Below are positions 1-11,662 of a stretch of 64,000 nucleotides of DNA, piece by piece. The translations under genes were made by a program, and so were the position numbers. The DNA lies in assembly GCA_014281115.1 (NCBI GenBank), contig JACONQ010000020.1:1-64000 (forward strand), given 5' to 3'. The notes below the pieces were generated by a model. That model searched no databases and was not told where the DNA came from. It saw only the letters and a program-made list of their open reading frames with translations. Position 1 is the first letter of the stretch; the number at the start of each line of letters is the position of its first letter. This DNA is from Laburnicola sp. R22_1 (lineage: Eukaryota > Ascomycota > Dothideomycetes > Pleosporales > Didymosphaeriaceae).

Positions 1-52
1 TTACGTATTGCTAAGGTTAAAAGGATTCATTCCCACGGTAACACCAGCACCT
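1..52 (+). other. Untrimmed Nanopore adapter and native barcode
   Basis: This is not fungal sequence. Bases 1-12 (TTACGTATTGCT) match the 3' end of the Oxford Nanopore ligation adapter. Bases 13-20 (AAGGTTAA) and 45-52 (CAGCACCT) match the flanks of the native barcoding kit. Bases 21-44 match, from memory, barcode 07 in its reverse-complement orientation. The telomere repeat starts immediately afterwards, so the read that set the contig end began at a physical DNA end in the telomere. Confidence 0.93.
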
Positions 53-215
53 AACCCTAACCCTAACCCTAACCCTAACCCTAACCCTAACCCTAACCCT
101 AACCCTAACCCTAACCCTAACCCTAACCCTAACCCTAACCCTAACCCTAACCCTAACCCTAACCCTAACCCTAACCCTAACCCTAACCCTAACCCTAACC
201 CTAACCCTAACCCTA
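53..215 (+). repeat. Telomere, (CCCTAA)n, about 27 copies
   Basis: An uninterrupted hexamer array of CCCTAA, the C-strand of the TTAGGG repeat, in the orientation expected for a left chromosome end. It is about 163 bp long, within the short range usual for filamentous ascomycetes. No variant repeat is visible. The dipeptide-repeat reading frames across it (PNPNP, VRVRV) are by-products of the hexamer and are not genes. Confidence 0.97.
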
Positions 216-2105
216 GGTGGTTCTTGTGGTATCATGCGGGCTGTTGGTCTTGCAGCCATCTCGGCTTTGATGGCAGGAGCTGCACCTCCATATTTGGCTT
301 GAAGCCTGTTTGCGGAACCTGCATTTTCCTTAGAATGCGCTTGATTTACAGTGTTGCTTATTCTATAATAAGAGAAAGTAACTACCTTCTTTCTAACGCC
401 GCTGCCCGTTTCTTGCAATCTCGCTGTTTTAAGAAGCTACGCTGCGGAGAGAGAGAAGAAGAAAGGAAGGTCCCTTAATTACTAATGCCTATCTATACCG
501 CAACTATACATATTATTAATACTGCCGACCTGTTAATTGTTAACAGCTACCTTAGATAAGCGTCTAAGTAATAATTACATATTTTGTAGGTGTCTTATAC
601 GCAACTTGTATATAGTTAGGCCCTTACACTTATACATAAGTTACGCGCAGCTTACTTTTATATTATCTAGCGCGCAGTTCTACACTAGCTAGCAGGGGTT
701 ACACTTGCTTTAGCGGCAACTAAGAACACTAACTCTATTCCTAACTTATTACTTTTTACGTGTAATCTATCTATAAACTTTCTATAAATTATATATAATA
801 TTGCTATAAGTAACCTGCACGCTGCCTCTAAGTTGCAGCCGTTTTCGAATTTAGGAAGAGTAAAGAAAGGCACTCTAAAAAAGCAAAGAAAGGTACTCGA
901 GGGTCCGTGCGCGCGCTAAATTCTATAGTGAGAAAGGAAAGAAAGGCAGTCCCTTTCTTCGTGTAATAGAGTGAGCACTTTTATACTTTTTCCTTAAAAC
1001 TAATTATTATTAGAAAACTAAAATCCTAAAGTTATAGAGATGGTCTTTTTTAATAACTTTAATAAAGGAAGATTTTAAAAAGAAAAGGTAGTTAAAGAAT
1101 TATACTACTTTAAACTTTCTTGCTTTTTTTAATTTTTCTAGTAAAAAGCGGCGTATTACGCGAAGTGGCGCATTACACGCACGGACACGTTATAAACACG
1201 TTATAATAAACGTCTTATTTTCTAATATAATTCTAATTAACCCACCTACTAAAATACTATAATACTAATAATTGTTACCTTCTATATACTAATACTACCT
1301 ATGCCTATTTTTTTTCTATTAATTATATATCTCCTATAATACTCCGCACTAAAAATAACTTAAAAATAGCATAAACTAAATCCTCTACTTAATCTTCTTA
1401 ATTATCTTCTACGCTTACTAACTCTCTACTTACTAATATTGCCAAACATTATATATACTTTATTTATTACCTATAGTCTTATATATTTCGCACTAATTTG
1501 CCTACTATACTAACTATCTATATAACTATTTTATACTAGTATATACCTTTTACTAGTTTTACACAAATCTCTATTATAGACCTTACTATATTTACTCTTA
1601 CTACTAAAACCTATATTATATTTTTTTCTTCTCTACTTTACTTTCTACCTCCCTTTCTATCTCTATTTTTCTTTTTTTTTTTACTTTGACCACGTCTAAC
1701 TCTCCTTTATTATTACTATTATTACTACTATTCTTCTTAGTCTCTTCTTCTTTCTTATATATATTACACTTTTCTTTTTTTTCTTTATATTCTACCTACT
1801 CTACCTTTTAGCTATCTAAATATCTACCTAATACTACCCGTCTACACATTACTACCTTGCCTTCTCCTACTAATACTTATACTAATTTATACTTCTTTTT
1901 TTCTTATTTATTCTTAGCTACTTACTATGCCCTCTTTTATACTATTAATACTATCTTACTATATAATTTATTTTATTTTGCTCTACTACTCTTTTGTGCG
2001 TAATCTAATATAGAAAATAGCTAATTAATATAGATAATACACTATATATTAGAAATATTAACGCCTATACTTAATATGCTTATTACTATAATTACTTACT
2101 CTCTA
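216..2105. other. Subtelomeric sequence without recognisable genes
   Basis: Bases 216-480 have normal composition but I recognise no protein in them. From about 480 to 2105 the sequence is strongly AT-rich with short TA-rich tracts and no open frame of note, as expected for RIP-decayed repeats. I could not identify a telomere-linked helicase here. Confidence 0.6.
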
Positions 2106-2170
2106 ACGTACTCCACAACCGAGCGACTCACCCAACCGAGCGACTTACTTTTGCCAAGACCCCACTAAAA
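2106..2170 (+). repeat. Left terminal inverted repeat of the pogo element
   Basis: This 65-bp repeat contains the unit ACCGAGCGACT twice, separated by CACCCA. It matches 3914-3978 in reverse complement, with one transition near the second unit and one near the inner end. Confidence 0.93.
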
Positions 2171-2258
2171 TATGTACTATTCACGACAGTATAGAGTTAA
2201 TACGAACTATTATTAATAGTCTAAATAGGCCAATCTATTTAGAATCTACTTCTGCAGG

Positions 2259-3887
2259 TTATTTACACGTTGTTCTATTGTGCCCAGGCTCGCCGCAGCG
2301 TCCACAGCGCCGTTGAGTTGGCTCGCCTCTATTAACGCGCGCCCTCTTTTTTGCCTTCTTGCCATCACTGCGCGCCGCAAAGTCCTTTAGAGTAGCCAGC
2401 CGCTGGCCCTCTTTAGCTGTAAGAGCTCCTTCTTGCTGCAATCGCTTTCTTTTGTGCGATTTACGTCGCGTGGCGGCCTTATTAGCAGCTTAAAGTTCGG
2501 CGTTGCGTTTGGTTATTAACACTAAAGAATGCCCCATTAGCTCGGCGCCTTTGACGAGCTTTTCCACCGCCTTAACTATATAAGTTAGGGAACTATCCAC
2601 ATGCCTTTAAATCCTCTGCTTAACTAGCATTAATTGTGACCTAAGTTCTGTACTATTTCGCGGAGTTTGCGACTCCCATGTACTATCGCGAATAGTACAT
2701 TCTGGAGGCGTACGCAGGCGGACGTCAAGCTGCGATAGTACAGCCTCTGGGTCGTGGGGCACTAGGCCAGCACCTCGAAAGCCTCCTTTGATATTACTTT
2801 CAGTAATTGAAGCCTTAAAAGCAGTAATAAAGCAAGATAGAAACTCGATTTTGGTGATGTGCGTGATGTGGTTGCGCATCAGATTCTCGGCTTGGCGCCC
2901 ATACGCCTTCTTTAACGGCGCAAAACAACCCACATTAAGTGGCTGCAAGAGGTGCGACGAATGTGGAGGCATACAGAGAGTAATAATATTACTCTTTTTG
3001 CAGTAATCCTGGAATTCAAGCGAGTTGTGACTTTCGTGGCCATTAATAATAAGCAAACGTGCTCCACTAATAGTACGCCTCTTTGTATACTTATTAAAGT
3101 GCTTTAGCCATTGCAGACTAAGCTTATTTGTCGTCTAGCTGTTCTCAGAGACTGCAATAACCCAATTATAAGGTAGATCCTTCTCCTTATACTAGGCGGA
3201 GAGGTGGTGCTTGCCCCCGAAGATAATAAAGGGTGGGATCCACCACCCTATTGCGTTAATGCCTTAGATAACTGTTGTCCACTCCCTATTGCCCTGCTGC
3301 ACCTGCTTTGGCTGTCCTTAACGCTTAGAGCCTGTGACTACCGCTCTAGTTAATATTATGCCCATTATAAAGCCAGACTTGTCGAAATTGTAGGTGTCCT
3401 TATCTAGGATACTATACTTAGCCTTCATGTTCTCTACAAGCCGGAACCAGCCTTGTATTACCTTAGGATCCTCCTGGAGGGCTCTCTTATAGTCGTACTT
3501 TCGATTAAACTTAACTTTAAGCTCTGGCTGGCGCTTAACAAAGTTTGGAGCCTAGTTATGGCCTATAGGGTCGCGATGCCGCTTAGCTAGCAAAGAATTG
3601 GCCATATCCTCCACAGCAGCAAGTCGTGGCGGGAATCCTTGTGAGTCTAGGTCGAGTACATGCTGTATAATCGCCTTCTCCTCTCTTATAGTGAGCTTCA
3701 TTGTGTTGGGTGGGCAGTCGCGTTGGAAGGCGATTCCAGCGCGTCGTCAGCTGAGGGTCTTTTGAGGGATGTTATAGATGGCGGCAGCGCGTCTTTGCGA
3801 AAGTGACGCGTCTTGTTTAATAGCCTGGATCGCAAGCTGTATATAAGCTTGCTTTGACGCTAGTAGTTCGTTGTGTTGTTGAGGCAT
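2259..3887 (-). pseudogene. Pogo/Fot1 DDE transposase, broken
   Basis: The start is the ATG at 3887, from which MPQQHNELLASKQAYIQLA opens a psq-type helix-turn-helix (QRRAAAIYNIPQKTLS). The DDE catalytic domain lies in the middle and is recognisable at 2607-3056 by the INGHESHNS and CMPPHSSHLLQPLNVGCF blocks. In this family the latter normally reads QPLDVG, so the last catalytic Asp has become Asn, a G-to-A change. The C-terminus at 2259-2441 ends in a CCHC zinc knuckle (CGRCGEPGHNRTTC). TAG and other stops lie between the blocks. The product would have cut and pasted the element; this copy is inactive. Confidence 0.88.
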
Positions 3888-3913
3888 CGCGTTGTACTAT
3901 TGATGGTAGCACG

Positions 3914-3978
3914 TTTTGGTGGGGTCTTGGCAAAAGTGAGTCGCTCGGTTGGGTGAGTCGCTCGGTTGTGGAGTACGT
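3914..3978 (-). repeat. Right terminal inverted repeat of the pogo element
   Basis: Reverse complement of 2106-2170, with the same duplicated internal unit that may serve as paired transposase binding sites. It is followed by the TA duplication at 3979-3980. Confidence 0.93.
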
Positions 3979-3980
3979 TA

Positions 3981-4970
3981 CCTAATATAAAATTTTCTAA
4001 TATACTTACTTTACTAATTACGTTATAGTAATATATATAGCACTCTAACCTCTATGCTAACTTTTTAATCTTATGCACTAAATTACTATATATTATAATC
4101 TTGTCTTTTTTATACCTACGCAACTTTTACTATACTATGCCTAATACTATCTTTTTTACTGTCTTCTTTCTAGCTGCCTTTTCTACCTTAATTACTTAGT
4201 ATGCTATATTTATCCGCGCTGTCTTTGCACGAAATATCTTAACTTAGTTAGAATTAAAATATATCTACTAGAATAACTTATTCTTTTTACTAGGCGGTAA
4301 TATTACTATTAATAATACTATCTACGTCTTAGTAGTAACTAACTTACCTAACTACTATATCTATTTGCGAAATATTTACTACTAGTTTAATATAATATAA
4401 TACTTATTAATTATAATTTAGTCTAACTACTATATTACTTTTAAATAGTTTATAAATATTATAAACTCCTATATAATTACTAACTTAGGTATTACTAACA
4501 CTATAGCGGCTATATTAGGTAGGCACTAGCTCTTTTATTTTATATATAATATTTTTAACTTTTTATACTATTGCTTTATATTGCCTCGTAATATAATTAA
4601 TAAGATAATAATAATAGTAGTGCTGCCCTACTCTATCTACACTAATAATATAAATAATATGCTCTTACCTATCTTTATTAGTATTACCGCTATAATTAGG
4701 CTTTCTTTAGCTATAATAGCTTTAATGGCTTCTTTTTACACGCTTTAAAACGTTGCTATCTTATCTATTATTTATTATAGCTACTTAGTAGTGTCTATTT
4801 TTCTTAATTATCTCTATTAATTAATTCTAGCCTTGTCTGCCTCGCTTTTAAATAGCGCCCTCTTCTGCTTTTTGTACCTATTATTCTTCTTAGTATCTAG
4901 TAGAAATTTTAAAAATTAATACTAATCTATACTTAATATTTAGAATTGCTACTACCTATTTACTATAGTT
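3981..4970. other. AT-rich RIP-decayed sequence
   Basis: About 1 kb of TA-rich sequence with no coding potential that I can see. It is probably the remains of an older repeat into which the neighbouring pogo and copia elements inserted. Confidence 0.6.
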
Positions 4971-4975
4971 ATGGC

Positions 4976-5293
4976 TGTTAGATATTAGGTTACTAGAAAT
5001 CACTATAATTTTACTATAAAATCTAGTAGTCACGTGCGTTCGATTACATAGTCTCCTTATAACAATAGTTAGTGTAACTTATAGTAATTTTACTAGAAGA
5101 TTACTATAAAATACACAAAGGAGACTAGCGTACTACTATTACACTACTCCGCACTATTACTAGTGCGTCTTAGCGCTAGATAGATATTGCGTACGATAGC
5201 TAAGCTTCTCTAATAGAGATTACTCGACAATTAATTCATTATTAAATCCATCACTTTTATCTTATCTTATTAAAGATACTTACCTATCTAACA
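4976..5293 (+). repeat. 5' LTR of copia A1
   Basis: 318 bp, the same length as the 3' LTR. The differences between the two are overwhelmingly C/T and G/A transitions. Confidence 0.93.
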
Positions 5294-5329
5294 ATTAAAA
5301 GTCTTACTACCTTAATTAAACTAAAAATC

Positions 5330-8300
5330 ATGTCTTTATTAACACTTAGGAATCCCATAGTAATTCTAACCAATTACTTAAACTACACACTATGGCTAAG
5401 GCAAATTAATGCCTAAGCCCAGTCGTTAAAAGCATAGAATCTTATTAACCCATCCCTTAATAATAAACTAATGGCAGAACTAGTTATGCCAGTCGCACCG
5501 AATATTAGTGCCTATTAACCAGCTCCCGCTTTCGTTAACAGAAACACTAACAACGCCCGTCTATCGCTACTATTACACCTATCGCCAGCTAGCAAAAAGG
5601 CATACAAAATTAATACCGATTTTTATAAGAATTAACTTAAAATCTACAAGCTCCTAGATCGAAAGTACGAACAGGAGAAGGAGAACCTAGATAAGCTAGT
5701 TATTTTTATTTAAACCACCACCTTAGCACATTTATAGTCTAATTGCTGCACCCTAGGTAAATTAATTAGATAATAGATTAAGAACCTTATAAAAATAGTT
5801 AGGGTTAACTAATATAATAAACAAAGAAGAGTAAGGATTAGGTACTAAGATGCTCTTAAACTAATAAGATTAGTTAGTTTATAGTATACCTGGCTCGCTA
5901 AGTATAATTATGCGGCTATAAAAGCTAAGTATAATCGTGTGTTAGAGCTTTAGGAGCTAGACTTAGTTAAATAAAATTTTATAAAAGCGGTTACTAATAT
6001 TATATTCTAATAGGTTACGACTTTCCTATAACACAAAAGTAAGGATAAGACTATTAATAGAAAAGAAATAGTAAAACTTTTTTAAAAATAAATAGTAATG
6101 TAGTACCTAATTAAGAGTAAATAAAGGGGCGCCTTTGCTATTATAGAACTATCTCTTACTAATAGTAGTGTAACTACCTAGGCCGTAGCTAGGGACACCT
6201 AACCTATAAATAAAGTAGTATTACCCAAGCGAGGCAGATCACGCGCTAATAAAGCTAGCCCTAAAGCCAAATCTAAGCAGTTCGTACGAGTCACTAATAA
6301 TAAGCCAACGGCAGTTAGAGGCTAAGAGAAATTAAACCCTAAGTGCCCTACTTATAAACAACGCTATAGTCTAAAAGACTGCTTTTACGCATTCCCTAAC
6401 AAACGATCTAAATAGTTTAAACTAAAGCCTACTATAGAGGCGGTTATAATATATAGGTTAGAGAATAACTCTGTGCTTATAGAGTGCATGAGATCTGTAA
6501 AGCGTTAAAAGTTATAGACACTAAAGATTAAATAATTAAAGACTCCTACTCTAACTTAAATTACTAAGATTACTAACAATAAATAACTAGATAGTAAATA
6601 GATTACTATCCTCTTAGCGAGCTTTAATACTATTGCAGCCTTCTACTACTTAGACCTAAACACATACCTACTACGTAACTTCGCAATCCTTAATTCTAGC
6701 ACAATCTACCATATCTTTAATAGTACGTACGCTATACACAAATTTACCTCGCGCACCGTATAATAAGTGTAGAAGGTGAACGCTATTATATGGCACAAAC
6801 AACTAGGCCACTTAGGCCCTTAGGCACTAGAGCACATAGTAAATTATAGTAAAGGGGTACGTATTAAAGGGTTAACCACGATCTAATGCGACGCTTGCGG
6901 CAGATTAAAGCTTAGGCAACAAATTAGATGTTAGGCTAGACAAATTAATAATGGCCTAGGAGAGAGAGTCGCTATAGACTTTTATAACTTTCAAGACAAG
7001 AGCTTAACTAGTAAAAAGAGTATAATGCTTATCTCTAATTGTTTCTTAGGCATATCTTAGGACTTCTACTTTAAAGATAATTAACTAGCACGAACAATTA
7101 TTAAGCTACTAAAGAAATTTGTACTATTTATAAAAGTATAGTTTAAGGTGACTATAAAAGTTATTAAATCTAATAATGAGATTTTCTTAGTTAAATAAGA
7201 CGTTTATAGGTGGTGTGTTAATAAAGAGGTTGTTATTAAGCCTTTAGCACCTAATACCCAAGCTTAAAATAAAGGGGCTAAACACTTAGAGGGTGTAATT
7301 AAGAAAAAGAGCCGTGCAATGCAACTTAACGCCAACCTCCCCTGGACACTATGGCTAGAAATTACACGAGCGGTTATATACCTATATAATTAAACGCTAA
7401 ACTATGCTAATTAATGACAATTACTACACGAAGTATTTTTTATAATAGTTACCTACTAAAACGGCATTATTACCTAATTAAAGAAACTAAACTAGGCTTA
7501 CCTTAGAGCCTACAGCTATAAAGCTTTTATCTTAACTAATAATACAAAACGTGGCAAGAGCAAGCTTTAAAGGCTCGACCTAAAGGCATAGGTTGGTTAC
7601 CTAGTAGGCTATTAATTAAAAAACATCTAGAGAGTATAGATACCTCCACTTAACAAAGTTATTAGCACACGTGACGTTATCTTTAACGAAAATTAAGTGT
7701 TTTTAGGTAAATAAGAAGACCTATTAGACAACCTTATACATAGCACTACTAAAGAGATTGCTGTATAGACCCGAATAGTGGAGCTATCGCCCTTACTACT
7801 AGAATATAAAAATACGGAGTCTTTTTATAAGGATAAGTTAATTATTAACTCTTATACGGAGGACAAGAGTGCTTTAGGGTACTATTAAGGGAGGAAGATT
7901 AATTACACCTACCCAACACTACTAGAGACACCTTCGCCTATTGCACTACTTGCCTAATTAATAGTGAGTTTTAAATAGGACCAAATTAAAAAATTACCCA
8001 TAGGAACACTATAGCCAAATTAACGCGCTGTGCTATAGGCAACCGCCTTCCTTACAGGTACACTTGTAGGAAGTAGAGGCAAATATAAGGGAAAGCTACT
8101 TAACAAAGCTTAATTTAATTGTATACTCGCAGTAGACAAGAAACCCTATTAAAGTTAACTACTAGAACCTCTATTATGCAGAACCTAGATAGATAATTAT
8201 CCGTTATTCGAAATATAGAAGGATGCTAAGCGATTCTATCTATAAAGTTATAAAGAAATAAGGTCTTAGAGTAAGATGCTCGTAGCCTTAGTGCAATTAC

Positions 8301-9775
8301 GCAGTTACTAGATTCTTAACTGTATATAGGTATATACCTATAAACTTAATAAACATTATAGATGATAAAAGTGTAAGGCAAGACTAGTAGTACGCAAAGA
8401 TTAATAATACCATCTTACTATATAGGATACCTATGCTGCAACACGTATAGGTAGATTATTTCGCCTACTTATATTAATAGTAGCTTAGTTTAACCTAGAG
8501 CTAAGCTAGTATAACATTACTAACGCCTTTGTCCACGCGAACCTAGATAGAGAAATCTACATGCGGATACCCTAAAGTTATACCTAAAGAGGCACTATCC
8601 TATAGTTATATAAGGCACTATATGGCTTACGCATCTCACTACTACTATAGTAGAGAGAATTTACTAGTGCGCTTAAGAATCTTAGTTTTACCGCAGTTCC
8701 GCATAAACCTTACTATATAATTAAAGATAGCATTATTATCTTCTTCTATATAGACGACCTTATTGTTATATACTTAAAAGATTAAAAGCACGCTACTAAT
8801 ATAGTAATGAAAAAGATAGGTACAAAGTTTACCCTAACTAGTAGTAATAATCTATAGTGGTTTCTAGGCATTAAAGTTATTAGAGACTGTGCTAATAGGC
8901 AACTCTAGTTATTACAGAGGTCCTATATAGACAAGATTAGTTATCTAATTAACTAACGCAACCTTAAATATAATATCCTAATATTAGCAGTTAAACTATT
9001 ACCTTAAGAAGGACTCGCCACAATGGCAAAGATTAATTAGTACTAGCGAAAGGTGGGATTAATCCTCTACGCTGCAGTAACCACGCGCCTAGACATAGCT
9101 TTTGCAAGCTCCTAATTATCGCGCTTTCTTTTAAACACTAGTAACGACTATTACAACGCCGCCGACCACGTACTACTATACCTATTATCTATCCGATTAC
9201 TAGGGCTACGATTTAGAGGAGCAGACACTTATAAGGTTGCAAGCGACGTGTTGTTTATAGATAACACCCTTAATAGAAAGAGCTTATAGAGGTACATTAT
9301 TAAATTGTTTAGTGGCCTTATTGCCTAGAAGGCAAACAAACAAGACACCGTTACTACTTTAATAACTAAAGCTAAGTTGCTAGCACTTTTACAAGTTGTA
9401 AAAGAGGCACTATTTATAGCTTAGTTAATTAATAAACTTAAAATCAAACTATCGCTATTAACAATTACTATTAATTGCGACAACTAACAAACTATTTAAC
9501 TTATTACTAAGGAAATCGCCAAATTGCAAACTAAGCTTAGGCATGTTAATATACACAATTATTAGCTTTGATAAGAAGTAGTACGTGGAGCTATTAAAGT
9601 CTAGTACTAGCAATTAGAAGAAATGGCAGCAGATAGTCTTATAAAAGCTCTACTAGCTGCCACATAGACTAAGTTCTTAAATTAACTAGGACTTAAAGAC
9701 GTTAGGAAAAGGATTACTAACTAAGAGGCCGACCTTAATAAGTTAGAAGACAGAATAGAAGCTTTTAAACTATAA
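5330..9775 (+). pseudogene. Copia Gag-Pol polyprotein remnant
   Basis: The Gag start (MSLLTLRNP...) aligns with the Gag start of the second copy at 11663. Further on, the integrase region (about 6780-7500), reverse transcriptase (about 8280-8900, with a residual FYIDDLIV active site) and RNase H (about 9220-9780) can be read through dozens of TAG and TAA codons. The stops correspond to CAG, CAA or TGG in the less damaged copy, which is the RIP pattern. No functional product is possible. Confidence 0.85.
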
Positions 9776-9840
9776 GCAATAGTACAACTGCGCAAGAGAT
9801 AGTTTAGCTTAGCCCTCTAAGGATTTAAGCTAAGGGGGTG

Positions 9841-10158
9841 TGTCAGATATTAGGTTACTAGAAATCACTATAATTTCACTATAAAATCTAGTAGTTACGT
9901 GCGTTCGATTACATAGTCTCTTTATAACAACAGTTAGTGTAACTTACAGTGATTTCACTGTGAGATCACTGTAAAATACACAAAGGAGACTAGCGTACTA
10001 CTATTATACTACTCCGCACTATTACTAGTGCGTCTTAGCGCTAGATAGATATTGCGTATAATAGCTAAGCTTCTCCGACAGAAATTATTCGACAATTAAT
10101 TCATTATTAAATCCATCACTTTTATCTCATCTTATTAAAGATACTTACGTATCTGACA
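9841..10158 (+). repeat. 3' LTR of copia A1
   Basis: 318 bp with the perfect short inverted ends TGTCAGATA and TATCTGACA. It is less decayed than the 5' LTR and is followed by the ATGGC target duplication. Confidence 0.93.
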
Positions 10159-10163
10159 ATGGC

Positions 10164-11329
10164 CTACTTTATAATATTTTATATGTATATTAACCCTACT
10201 ATGTGCACTATATACTCTGTCTATAAATTTATAATTATGGCTACTATATTCTCTTTATTCTACGCGTTATTCTTATTACTCTTCCTTGGCTAAAATACTA
10301 TAGATCCGCGTAAAAACTATTAACTAATTCTAATAGTAATCTTATAGTATACCGCAATTGCTAATAGCTAGCCTAACCTAATACTAGTCTTACGCTTTAA
10401 CGCCTCCTATAATCTATTAGTTATCTACTTACCCTTACTTAAATTAGCTAGCTATATATATAATAAAATAGCCTTTTTCTCTTATATTATTGCCTCTATC
10501 TGCTACTAAAACAGCAACACTAACTATATATAATATACTAATAACTCGCTAATCTTACGTGGTAAATACTAGTAGATAATTTAATATTACTACTAATAAT
10601 ATAACTCTTATAGTATCTTATTATAAATACTACCTTACTATTCTTAATAAATATATTATAGTGTGCCCCTTTGGCTGTGTTGCTATACTAGATACTTATA
10701 ATCTCTAGTCTTCTTACTAGCTATTTGTCTATAATATATATTAATATAATTAACGTCTTTTAAAATATAACCACCTAGTCTATATACTACTTAACCTCTT
10801 ACTAGTTAATACTTAAATAAGTGCCTAGCTTTATAAACTAGTTCCTAATTTAGGCGTCCTAACTAACTTGCTTAAATAACTACTACTTTCTATTTATAGG
10901 TATGCGAGTGCGCTAGTCTTTTAAAAAATTCTATCTAGACTACTTATTAGTTAGATTATCGCGTAAACTCGTCTATAGGATGCTAGGGATAGGTTTGGCA
11001 AATAGGCTGTTACTAAATAATAAATTCTCTATTAATAACTGCTAGCTTACAGCTGCTAACCTATATACTATATTATAGAACTAGGCTATATTAAACTATA
11101 ACTTCTTATATAATAACTTATTCTACCCTATCTACTTAACATAACTATTTAGTATTATATTATAATGGATTTTTAGTTTATACGTCTATAAATCTAATAT
11201 TTACTATATAGGTCTATGGGTTTATGGCTACTACGCACTATAAACTTGTCTATTATTTACTAAACTTATTATAAACACTCTTTAGACTAGTATTACTCTA
11301 GGGTGCTATTACTATTACTCTTATATACG
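10164..11329. other. AT-rich RIP-decayed sequence between copia elements
   Basis: TA-rich sequence without coding potential. It separates two independent copia insertions, each with its own target duplication. Confidence 0.6.
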
Positions 11330-11334
11330 CTATT

Positions 11335-11626
11335 TGTCAGATAGACAGTCACTGTAAAATCTAGTGGGTAGGTGTGTACGATTATATGGCCCCTTACAGT
11401 GGTAATTAGTGTAAATTACAGTGATTTCACTGTGAAATACACTAAGGAGGCTGGCGCACTACTGTTTTACACTGCCCCTGTACTAGTCTAAATAGTACTA
11501 GTGCGGCTTAGTACTAGATAGTTACTTCTCGAGGTAGCCGAGCTTCTCCGACAGAACACACACAATCAATTAATTAACCCACCACTTTTCCATCTCAACT
11601 TATTAAGAATACCTGTATATTTGATA
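11335..11626 (+). repeat. 5' LTR of copia A2
   Basis: 292 bp, the same length as the 3' LTR. It ends TTTGATA where the 3' LTR ends TTTGACA, a C-to-T change in the conserved CA end. Confidence 0.93.
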
Positions 11627-11662
11627 ATTAAGAGTCTCACTGCCTTAATTAAGCTGATTATT

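Larger units (their letters stand above)
2106..3978 (-). mobile_element. Fot1/pogo-type DNA transposon (Tc1/mariner superfamily), 1,873 bp
   Basis: The element is bounded by 65-bp inverted repeats starting ACGTACTCCAC, and flanked on both sides by TA (2104-2105 and 3979-3980), the target duplication of Tc1/mariner elements. Its length of 1.87 kb is typical of Fot1-like fungal elements. It carries one minus-strand transposase gene, which is now broken. The two inverted repeats differ mainly by C/T transitions, consistent with RIP. Confidence 0.93.
4976..10158 (+). mobile_element. Ty1/copia LTR retrotransposon, heavily RIP-decayed (copy A1)
   Basis: A 5,183-bp element with two 318-bp LTRs (TGTYAGAT...TCTRACA) and a 5-bp target duplication ATGGC at 4971-4975 and 10159-10163. 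A purine-rich tract (AAGGGGGTG) directly precedes the 3' LTR. The internal region has the copia order gag, protease, integrase, reverse transcriptase, RNase H. It is interrupted throughout by TAG and TAA. It is clearly related to the element at 11335-16814. Confidence 0.95.

Noticed and set aside
8..478. Open frames across the telomere (PNPNP and VRVRV repeats)
   Set aside because: They are translations of the CCCTAA array plus adapter sequence and have no biological meaning.
216..2105. Telomere-linked RecQ helicase gene, common in ascomycete subtelomeres
   Set aside because: I found no helicase motif. The sequence is too decayed to support a call.
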